Below are positions 19,646 through 28,028 of a DNA stretch of 64,000 nucleotides, one piece after another. The stretch is from Melanopsichium pennsylvanicum (taxonomy: Eukaryota > Basidiomycota > Ustilaginomycetes > Ustilaginales). The notes beneath the pieces were generated by a model. The model ran no database searches and was not told the DNA's origin. It saw nothing but the letters and a program-made list of their open reading frames with translations. The stretch's first letter is position 1. Each line of letters begins with the position of its first letter. A program made the translations under genes and the position numbers. The stretch spans positions 1-64,000 of the forward strand of contig OAPG01000019.1 in NCBI GenBank assembly GCA_900208305.1. The letters run 5' to 3'.

Positions 19646-22590
19646 GGTGAAGGAGCTAAGAGGGAAAGAAGCAGCGGTCCGAAAGAGTGGTAGAAGAGCC
19701 ACAGGCGGGCGGGATGGCTGGAAGAAATTACAAAGAAGGGTATTTATGGAGAAAAGAAGATCGGTAGGCTGAAAAAGCTAGCCAAGTACAACGTAGAAGC
19801 AGAAAAAAGTGGCTACATGAGCCCGAATGCAGAGGGCAAAGAAGAGGAAGAAGTTCAGGTCGGATGTGCCGGCGACGCGGATTTTTTGACGCTCTTCTTC
19901 GCTGCATGGAGACCGCAGGTTAAAAGCGCCAGAAACAAACCATCGGTCCTAATTCTTGCTTGTCCTTCTGAGGTTTGGGAACGCTAGAAAATTCATCTCT
20001 ACTTTATTTTGGAGCAGCAACGCCAAAATTTCTGGGTGTATCGATGTATCATCGCACATTGCTCCAATAAATTGCCTCTCGGGAGAAAGGGACCATGTTG
20101 GAATCATTTCAAGAGATGCTCTTGGCCTGCCAATACAAGGCGGTCGCTCAAAATGGCCTCTACTTGTGCTGCTCGAGGTCAGCCTTTCAGAGGATGCAAT
20201 GCTCGATTAGACCAGGGAACTCCACTGATACTCGTCTAACATCTTTGCGAACCGCTTTGAATAAAGGTCGCATTCAACCATCACGTACAGATTCTTCAAT
20301 GGACGATCTGATACCGATGCGGAACAGACTGTAAATTTACTGTACACAAACCAGACTTGTTATAGTACATGTCGGTCCTGCAGAGCCTCGCCTAGGAAAG
20401 CGCAACACCCAGATCTGCGCTTTCTGTTCTAGGGTACAAAATGAATTGGAGCTGCAATCTGTTTAAACAGTTCATTTGAGCCCTTTTGAAAATTCAAACC
20501 CGATATCTACAAATTCAATCTATCGTTTCGAAATTTGAACCGCAACAGCAACAATTTACCGCAAAGAAGCGCCCGCTTCAAAAACAATCGCAATGCAGCT
20601 TTGCAGCAAATGTTGCATCTTGGTACAAGTCGTGTGACCTGTGAAATCAAGCTGAACGGAATCGGGAGCGCATGGAGATCGGACGAGTGGTTTGGGCCAC
20701 GCCCTTCGCGAGGCTGGCCTGCTTTGGCTTCGATTTCGATTCGGATCAAGGCGCCGAGGTCTTTCGAACGGGCTCAACCGAATAGAATGCTCTCTTTGGC
20801 TGTCCATGTCTAGAAATTCTGGTCACAGTTTTGCCAAGGCTGCCTGAAGCTACGCCTTGTCGTTCCGAGTCCGCTCAGCCGGCACACTCTCTTCACTGTT
20901 TTACGATTGCTACGGTCAGCATGGAGATACGCATCTCTCAACTCCTTGAATGATGTCAAAGATGACAAAGTCAGCCCAAGACGCGCAATTCAACCACAAG
21001 GGCAGACACAAATAGAGCTCAGAGATCAAGACCACCGTAGCAGGGCGCGCAAGCTGTCTGTGGTCCATCCAATTTCACGAAAATTTTTATAGCCTATTGT
21101 ATCTACAGTGCTTGCATATAGCCGAGCTGTCCACGTTCCCTCCGATGCATACACTCGTTTCAACACTTTAAACCAATCACTGCCAAAAAGCAGCACTTCG
21201 ACAGTGTTTCGCCACTGTCCCCCAACAGCATCACGTCCCAAAATGGTCACAAAGGCTCTCCCTCATCATATTATCTTCGCATCCCTTGACATGATGTTCC
21301 GCCATCGGCTTTTTGTGCGCCCGCTGGTACTCGATCGCTGAAGCCAGAGAACACAAATCACTTGCAAGATATGCTATGCCTAACACCAACTTTGAAACCC
21401 CGACTTCTTTTGACCAGGATTGGTTTCCACTTGTTCAGGATACAGTCGTAAGTACAGTGAAGGGTTGCAACAAAACATGGGCAAGTCTGACTAAGACCGT
21501 CGGGCATCTGCGGTCCTAGAGTGCATTCATTTGCTTCTTGTATCCCTTGCACCTTTTCTTCACCTTGTCGCTGCACGTTAAACCTGCGGCTGCCGGCAAC
21601 TTAAACCGCCGTACATCGGACTTACAGCAGCCAACAACTCGGTTGTTCCTGGTGGAATGTACGGAGTCACCTCTGTATGCTGCGCCTACCGGTACGCTTC
21701 AGGCGAGTCCCCATGATCCCCGAACACGGCCGTGCGGGGCCCACCTGTCATCGCAGAGGACAGTACGAAGCAATCGTCCTGATCCTTTCGCCAAACCGCT
21801 CACATGAGTTTTGGCCATCACGTTGCTGACGAGACCTTGAACATGCCGCTTCCTTCTCTTCGCAACGGCCTTTAGGAATGCGGCCGGTGACGCACAGCAG
21901 CATGATGGCACTGCGATCGCCAAGCTCGCCTCCCGTACATCGATTGACGATGCTGCCAGTAAGCAGCATGTCCACGTTCTCATCCTCTGAGTTCTGCATG
22001 TCAAGGATTCTGCGCGGATGACGTTCCGTGGTCGAATCAAGCCAGTTCGGCCCCGTGATTCTCTGTTGCTACTGTGTCGTGCTTGGCCGAACCCGATGCC
22101 CGGTCTGTCTACCAAGCTCCAGACTCCTAAACACCCAGAAGCAAGGTTTACCTCGCGTACCCTGACCACACATCGTACAGCACTCCCATCACCGCTTGCC
22201 GCAGCTTCTTTCGGCGTCGTGCAGCCACATTCAGGTACCCGAGCCTTAGCCTTCGCAAAATGGATCATGACATCAATGGACCCAACTTGTAAACCTGCTC
22301 ATTGGATCTCGTGTCACCCCCCTTTCGGGCGTACCCAACTTGGCTCGCTTCGAAAGCCGAATCAGAAACCAAAGGCTTGCCTCTTAATCAAGCATACAGA
22401 TGCGATGGTCGTAGAGTGCCACCATTCTGCTTGATAATATTTGACTCTATGTCCGGCATTGGCAACCGACTTTCCTTGACACGTGCGCAAAGTTCTCGGA
22501 TGTTGAGAAGCCGGAAGCGCATAACACGAGATTGAGCAAATACTGCAATTTTTTCTATTGCGCTGATCTACATTGATATTGCGAGGAGTT
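19646..22590. other. Long intergenic region (2.9 kb), no gene recognised
   Basis: This is the largest gap in the left half of the window. I checked both strands. The longest frame (21,699-22,268, minus, 189 codons) and the overlapping plus frame (22,018-22,434) have no domain, repeat or membrane pattern that I recognise. The first 400 bp are presumably the transporter promoter. Decayed sequence or an unrecognised small gene cannot be excluded. Confidence 0.5.
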
Positions 22591-23772
22591 CTAGGGCATC
22601 AAGCCACGAATGTTGGCGCTGCTGATTTTGCCATCTAGTATGAGCTCTGACAAGACCTTGCCTGTGCCCAACGAGTTGGTGATGCCCCAGCAGGAGTGAC
22701 CTGCTGCGACGTAGACTCCGTCCTGGCCGCCGATGATCGGATTACCAGTCCTGTTGCTGATCGGGAGATAGCACGACTGCTTGGCCCGCAACGTGGCTCC
22801 TGCTTCCAAGTCAAGTGACGAGGGAGAGAGCACCTTGCTCTGCTCGATCAGTGTCGCGATCTCCTTCTCGTCAAAGCCAACTTCATCTGCAGTGTCGGGC
22901 AAAGGCACATCGTCCGAGCCGCCGCAAACATAGGCAGTACCATCAGGGCGACAGTAGAGCTCTGGGGCGCCAGCCTTGCGGCCATCATCACCATAGGCCA
23001 TGTCTGTAAAAAGACAATCGGCCGACAGTGGTTTTCCGGGAGGCGACTCGATGACTACACTGTGCGCACGAGAGCCATCGATGGAGGACGCTGACTTCAG
23101 GTGTGAAGGGAGCAAGTTGGGAGGAAAAAGCTGCGTAATAAGCGAGCCAGTCCAAGGCCCAGCAGCGATGACAAGATCATCGACATGAAGCTTCTGAGTC
23201 TGTCCGGACTTGGTGTCTTTAATCTCGACACCTTCTAATTTACGGTCTTCATTGAAGGTGAGACTGGTAGCACGAGAGTTGAAGAGGACCTCCACGCCTG
23301 CTTTGGTAGATTCGTCGACGAGGTGCCGTGTCAGCTGTCCAGGGTGCACCTGGGCGGTCGAGCCGTTTCCGCCCATGTTTGAAGTATGGCGAACGATGCT
23401 GTTGTCCAACCAGCTGATGGTGGAAGTGCTTTTTTTCGCCTTGTTTTTGAGGTTCGAGTCGACATTCACTTGCCACGTCTCAACTTCGCGATAACCCCAC
23501 TTTTCGTGCCCGCCGTCCTGATCGGCAAGCTCACGATGAAGCTTGTAGCTCAGCTCGGCCAAGCTTGCGGTTGCGCCACCGTGCCAATCCAGAGCAAGGA
23601 AACCGCCCGCTTTTCCCGAGGCTCCTGACGCTGGCGCTGAAGATGCCTCGACGACAGTAATTTTGGTGGCAGTTCGAGCCGCGGAACGTGAGAGATAGTA
23701 AGCGACGCTGGAGCCAATGACTCCGCCGCCGATAACGACAACGGAGCGAGAAGGTTGACTTGCTGCTGTCAT
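22591..23772 (-). CDS. FAD-dependent oxidoreductase (DAO family, Tda3-like)
   Basis: A 393-residue flavoenzyme. The N-terminal dinucleotide-binding motif VVVIGGGVIGSSVAYYLS starts about ten residues in, followed by VEASSAPASGASGKAGG. A central substrate-domain core (VHPGQLTRHL) and the C-terminal FAD-contact segment (YVAAGHSCWGITNSLGTGKVLSEL) complete the DAO fold. It most resembles the yeast Tda3 group, which acts in endosome-related trafficking and whose substrate is unclear. An in-frame ATG at 23,790 would add six residues; 23,772 is preferred because it sits directly before the Rossmann fold. The open frame runs further upstream without an ATG. It is divergent from the nucleoporin gene (431 bp). 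Confidence 0.82.
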   Translation of the reverse strand: MTAASQPSRSVVVIGGGVIGSSVAYYLSRSAARTATKITVVEASSAPASGASGKAGGFLALDWHGGATASLAELSYKLHRELADQDGGHEKWGYREVETWQVNVDSNLKNKAKKSTSTISWLDNSIVRHTSNMGGNGSTAQVHPGQLTRHLVDESTKAGVEVLFNSRATSLTFNEDRKLEGVEIKDTKSGQTQKLHVDDLVIAAGPWTGSLITQLFPPNLLPSHLKSASSIDGSRAHSVVIESPPGKPLSADCLFTDMAYGDDGRKAGAPELYCRPDGTAYVCGGSDDVPLPDTADEVGFDEKEIATLIEQSKVLSPSSLDLEAGATLRAKQSCYLPISNRTGNPIIGGQDGVYVAAGHSCWGITNSLGTGKVLSELILDGKISSANIRGLMP

Positions 23773-24203
23773 TCTGTGCTTTGAATGCATACGTTGTAGG
23801 GTAAGGAGGGTTCTGCATCTCAGGTAGACTGATGAAGACTCCGGCGGTGGCAAAACTCGGAGGAAATCAGCTCCAATATCGGAAATGCACCTGTGCGTTC
23901 GCTGTTGGACCCTATTTCGCTTCGCCGAAAGCGGAGGGAATTTCACCGATCCAAGAGATAAATTTTTTCACGGCCGAGACGCACATTGATGGTCAACGTG
24001 CCAAAAGAAAAAGGCGCGTTGACTTTCGAAAGCCAACAACATCATGTATCACAGGTATCACATCTTTGTTGCGATTTCGATCAGAAGACCATATCTGAAT
24101 TTCACTCCCAATCTCTCGAACTGTCTAGATAACTTCCAATCATCTCGGGTACAAGAAGCCGACCTCACATCCGATCTGGACTGAGCTCGATCGATACGCA
24201 GAC
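23773..24203. other. Divergent promoter between the FAD oxidoreductase and NUP53 genes
   Basis: 431 bp between divergent starts. No recognisable coding sequence or clear TATA box was seen. Confidence 0.5.
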
Positions 24204-26561
24204 ATGTTCTCATTTTCGAATTTAGCAACAACTCCCCAGCAGGGTGCTCAACAGCAGCAGCAACCAATACAGCCACAGTCATCGACATTATTCGGTAGCA
24301 ATGTGGCAGGCGTTACCAACTCCTTTGGGACATCAGGTGGTCTCTCTTTCGGCAACAACACTTCAAATAATGCGCAACAGCAACAGCAGCCACACCAGCA
24401 ACAACAGGGAACTCCGCAGTCTGCGGGGCTCTTTGGTCAGAAGCCGTTCTTTGGCACTCCTAGTTCTGATCAACCACAGCAGCAGCAGCAGCAGCAGCAG
24501 AAAGCAGGCTCGTTCTTCGGATCCAATGCGACCGGTACGCCAGGTCAATCTGCCCAGCCGCCGACGAATCTGTCTGGCACACCGCAGAACAACAGCCTGT
24601 TCGGTTCATCCGCATCGGCAGGCTTTTGGCAGCAACAACAGCAACAACAGCAGCAGCAGCAGCCACAGCCAACGGGACAGCAACAATCATCACAGCCGAA
24701 CGCTTTCGGGCAAGGCAACTTTGGCGGCCACAGCTCATCCTCTCCTACACCACTTCAATCCCAACAGAGCCAGTCATTCGGCAGCCCGTTCCACCAGCAA
24801 AGCTTACAGCAGAATGTGATGCAGCATGGTACCCCTCAATCATCACAGCACCAGCACTTTCAGCAGCAAAACCAACACCAACAGCAGCAGCAACAGGCCA
24901 TTGATCAGCAGCGGTACAACCTCGAGCAACAAAGCCAGAATATGAATTATATCCCGGGATACCTCAGCCGCACAAAGGTAGTCAAGCCTTACAAGCTTCA
25001 CGCTCGTCAAACCGAGCCCACTTCGCCTGAAGCAGTCCAAGATGCCGACTCGAGCATCGCTTTTGGTACTCCCGCCTCTAAGTCTGGCAAAGAGGAAAGC
25101 ACTCCTTCCTCGAAAGGCCAGCCATCGCCTGTGGGGCGATTTAGCTCCAGCTTCTTCAACGAGAGACGCGACGATCCGTCGTTCGGTCGGGCTGGATCCG
25201 TTGGGCCAGCTACTCCCTGGAGGGGCGGCAGGGAGAGCATCTTCGGTGCAGGTGGTCTCCGTGGCGGTCGTCAATCTGCGACTCCAGCTCCTGCCTCGTC
25301 CATCACTGGCACTTCAGCCACGCCTGCTCGCAAGACTTCCATGGACTCACCCGCTTGCTCGATCCGCTCCAATTCAACTCCTCCCACAGCATCCACGTCA
25401 TTCAACGTCACACATGGTGCTATGGAAGAAGAAGAGGATGACGACGCTCCGCCGCAAGAGCGTCTTGAGGACGAAACTCCTGCTGCCATCCCGTCGACTT
25501 TCCTTGGCTCCTCTTCCGGCAGTGCCAACGTCTATGGAAACAGCTTCCGCTCCTCCACCGGCGCAGATTCCACAGATGCGCAGAGGCTCGCCTCCGGTCG
25601 TACCGCGCTGTCAACACCTTCCAATGGGATGCAGAGATTGTCGTCCTCGACTGGCGCCTCCTCCACCAGCACGGAGGCTTCCTCTGTGTCCGCTCGCGGT
25701 GATGCCTCGTCCGAAAAGAACTCCCTCCTTGGCTCTGCTCAGCGGACCGTTCTTGTCTATGGCTACCCCACATGGATGGAGAAAATTATCCTCGAAGTTT
25801 TCGCAACCATCGGTGGTGTCGAGCTCATCGAAGCCATCGATCTAACTGGCAGCGGCTCCGCTCAAGAACAGGCAGCAAATCAGCCTTCTTCCCCTCAACT
25901 TTCCTGCTGCACTCGAATTCGCTACATCGAATCCTTCCAGGCACTTCATGCCCTCCGTCGCAACGGCGAGGTCGTCGCGGGCGCATGCATGGTTGGCGTC
26001 CGCTGGGAAGATGACAACTTCCACCAAGTGGCCCTGACGAATGGTATTGATGCTGTCTTCCGTATGGATGTTTTCCCGTCCAATCGCACAGCACAAAGTT
26101 TCAGGGCAAGCTCAAAGTCCATTGCCGTCCCTTCGATCGACGCTGCCATGGGCGCATCTGCGCTTTCGGCGAGGGCAAGCAACGTTGGCTCGTCTACCAA
26201 CGGGAATAGCGCGCAGGAAAATCGCCACTCGATCAGTTTTGGTCAGAGTGTAAGCGCACGTAACGAGAATGCATCCTCCAGCAATCAAGGCGCAGCGTCA
26301 AGCAGCAACAATGTTGCTTACCCCGCATTTGGGCGACCCCTGTCGGTCATCAATGACCCAAGTGTGACTTTCAAGCACTCCGCTTCCACTAGCAACGCGA
26401 GCGGCCTAGCAGGCTCGCCGTTCAAAGCAGCTTCTTCTCTCTTCGGTACCGGCGCTGCGACTACTTCTAAGTTTGCAGCACCAGTTGGTGGAGACGAGAA
26501 ACCTGTACAGGGCAGCTCTGGTGTCTTCGGTCGCATCACTGATGGTATTTTTGGCTGGTGA
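24204..26561 (+). CDS. nup53: Nucleoporin Nup53/Nup35 family (MPPN-type RRM)
   Basis: A 785-residue nuclear pore protein. Residues 1-245 are Gln-rich with scattered FG and GLFG-like dipeptides (GLFGQKPFFG, NSLFGSS). A short conserved block (YIPGYLSRTK) lies at about 248. The Nup35-type RRM spans about 514-605 (TVLVYGYPTWMEKIILEVFATIGGVE ... GVRWED). The C-terminus ends in an amphipathic helix, VFGRITDGIFGW, the membrane-binding feature of Nup53/Nup59. The family links the inner ring to the pore membrane and binds Nup170 and Nic96. Two glutamine tracts are encoded by CAG/CAA repeats. It is complete, with one exon. Confidence 0.9.
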   Translation: MFSFSNLATTPQQGAQQQQQPIQPQSSTLFGSNVAGVTNSFGTSGGLSFGNNTSNNAQQQQQPHQQQQGTPQSAGLFGQKPFFGTPSSDQPQQQQQQQQKAGSFFGSNATGTPGQSAQPPTNLSGTPQNNSLFGSSASAGFWQQQQQQQQQQQPQPTGQQQSSQPNAFGQGNFGGHSSSSPTPLQSQQSQSFGSPFHQQSLQQNVMQHGTPQSSQHQHFQQQNQHQQQQQQAIDQQRYNLEQQSQNMNYIPGYLSRTKVVKPYKLHARQTEPTSPEAVQDADSSIAFGTPASKSGKEESTPSSKGQPSPVGRFSSSFFNERRDDPSFGRAGSVGPATPWRGGRESIFGAGGLRGGRQSATPAPASSITGTSATPARKTSMDSPACSIRSNSTPPTASTSFNVTHGAMEEEEDDDAPPQERLEDETPAAIPSTFLGSSSGSANVYGNSFRSSTGADSTDAQRLASGRTALSTPSNGMQRLSSSTGASSTSTEASSVSARGDASSEKNSLLGSAQRTVLVYGYPTWMEKIILEVFATIGGVELIEAIDLTGSGSAQEQAANQPSSPQLSCCTRIRYIESFQALHALRRNGEVVAGACMVGVRWEDDNFHQVALTNGIDAVFRMDVFPSNRTAQSFRASSKSIAVPSIDAAMGASALSARASNVGSSTNGNSAQENRHSISFGQSVSARNENASSSNQGAASSSNNVAYPAFGRPLSVINDPSVTFKHSASTSNASGLAGSPFKAASSLFGTGAATTSKFAAPVGGDEKPVQGSSGVFGRITDGIFGW
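24477..24500. repeat. (CAG)8 microsatellite in NUP53
   Basis: Eight CAG triplets encode a pure glutamine run in the FG/Gln-rich domain. A second, mixed CAA/CAG tract lies at about 24,630-24,668. Confidence 0.85.
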
Positions 26562-26850
26562 GGTCGGATTGCCCACTTTCTCTGTCAAATTGAATTTGTC
26601 TCTACCTCCTCAGCCCTGCCCAATGCGCGAAGCACTTAACAATTTGAACAACACTGATGAGTGCCTAACGGATTCAAAGACCATGTTGGTTGTTCGTCAG
26701 TGCGAATGAGACTAGAATACATAGATACTTTACAGCTGGAGACATTCAGAACAGATTGAGGTTTGGATTTTCTGAACCCATCTTGAAGGTATATGAGCGG
26801 TGCCGAGGGCGGCAGAAGCGAAAAAAGAAGATTGGAGTAGACTGACTGGG

Positions 26851-27604
26851 TCAATAGCCTCCGAGACCATCCCAACGGCCACGCAGACGGCGCGCGAGCT
26901 GAAAGTCCTTTTTCATGAGTGTGACACGCTTGCCGTGAATAGCACAAAGATTGCTGACGATCAAAACAAAAAGGGATCAGAAGTCAGTTCTTGTGCAGAC
27001 CAAATCAGTGAAAGCAGGGCAAGGTGAATGCACTTACGCGTCCTCAAACAGATGCACCAGGAACGCTTCTGTGGCTTCTTGGAGCGCCAAAATAGCTGAA
27101 CTTTGCCAGCGCAAGCCCGAGCCATATTCGCCGTGCTCGTACGATGTTACAAAGTCGTTGGCAATCTCTCTCACGAGTCGCGCGAAAGGCAGCTTGCGAA
27201 GAAGCAGATCGGTGGACTTTTGGTACTTGCGGATCTCTCGCAGAGCTACTGTGCCGGGCTTGAATCGTCTTTTGCCGGTGACATGACCTGTTGAGACGTA
27301 ACAGTGAGAATGAATCAGTCATCTGATGACTTTCACAAGATGATCCGGACGCATCTAGCGCGCGCTATCTGCACCGAATGATGTAGATAGCAGTGTACTT
27401 ACTAAGACTTGGCTCGGTCACCGAGTAGTCTTCGAATCTTCGCCTCGACATCGCCGACTGGACGGAAGGCGCTCGACGTGAAAGCATTGCGGATCCACCA
27501 CCCTCAGAGGAACTAGCATAAGAGCCTTCATCGTATGTCTCGGCGTATGTAGTTGACTCGGGGTAGGATGTGTCAGCCAAGCTCGGCATGCCATAGGAAG
27601 TCAT
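26851..27604 (-). CDS. cse4: Centromeric histone H3 variant CENP-A (three exons)
   Basis: Exon 1 is 27,604-27,403, exon 2 27,287-27,038, exon 3 26,953-26,851. Introns of 115 and 84 nt both have GTAAGT donors, with acceptors AACAG and GTCAG. The spliced product is 184 residues. An unconserved N-tail of about 67 residues is followed by a histone H3 fold: [20 protein letters not shown], then [33 protein letters not shown] and [17 protein letters not shown]. Loop 1 carries an insertion of about nine residues ([12 protein letters not shown]) relative to canonical H3, and the N-tail lacks the H3 lysine motifs. Both are hallmarks of CENP-A/Cse4, which replaces H3 at centromeres. The ten-residue C-terminal extension ends RWDGLGGY. 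It shares a divergent promoter with the coiled-coil gene at 28,029. Confidence 0.93.
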
Positions 27605-28028
27605 TATGTCGAATCCTGGTGTTCGCACCAAAGCTGAACGAATCTCCAGATTTCCGCAAAATGTGCGTCGTTTGGAGATGATCGGTGTGAGAGAAGTTGT
27701 GGTGAAGGTGACGAGCACGATGGATTTGGAAGGCGTTAGCGTCGAAAAGGGATGAGGAGAATGTTGTAAGGGTCGCGTCGTGCTGCGCCCAGAGTTTCAA
27801 ATCTCCCGATCTGAATCCAACTCTGTCACGTGCGAGTCACAAAAATCAGCGACCCAATCTTGTGTCAGCAGTGGAAGCTGAGACGCGTCGCGAGAAGAGT
27901 GTTGTTCTTTTTGATGTGCACCTGTTCAACCTGCATGTTCGCTCAGCTCGAAATCACCATCTTAGCAACTGCTTGACAACCATCATCTTTCTTGACATTG
28001 TAGCTCTCAACGCTCTATCAAAGCTGCT
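27605..28028. promoter_or_regulatory. Shared divergent promoter of CENP-A and the Msd1-like gene
   Basis: 424 bp separate the two ATGs. It contains ACGCGT at 27,883-27,888, extended as ACGCGTCGCGA, and CACGTG at 27,827-27,832. ACGCGT is the MluI cell-cycle box bound by MBF in yeasts and by related APSES factors in other fungi, and centromeric histone genes are usually cell-cycle controlled. Binding here is inferred. Confidence 0.5.
27883..27888. promoter_or_regulatory. MCB-type ACGCGT box
   Basis: A palindromic hexamer 279 bp upstream of the CENP-A ATG and 141 bp upstream of the coiled-coil gene's ATG. It could serve both directions. It is one exact match, so chance cannot be excluded. Confidence 0.4.

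Noticed and set aside
21699..22434. Two overlapping opposite-strand frames of 189 and 138 codons in the 2.9-kb gap
   Set aside because: No domain, no convincing start context, and a composition rich in Arg/Cys/Ser typical of random frames in GC-balanced DNA.
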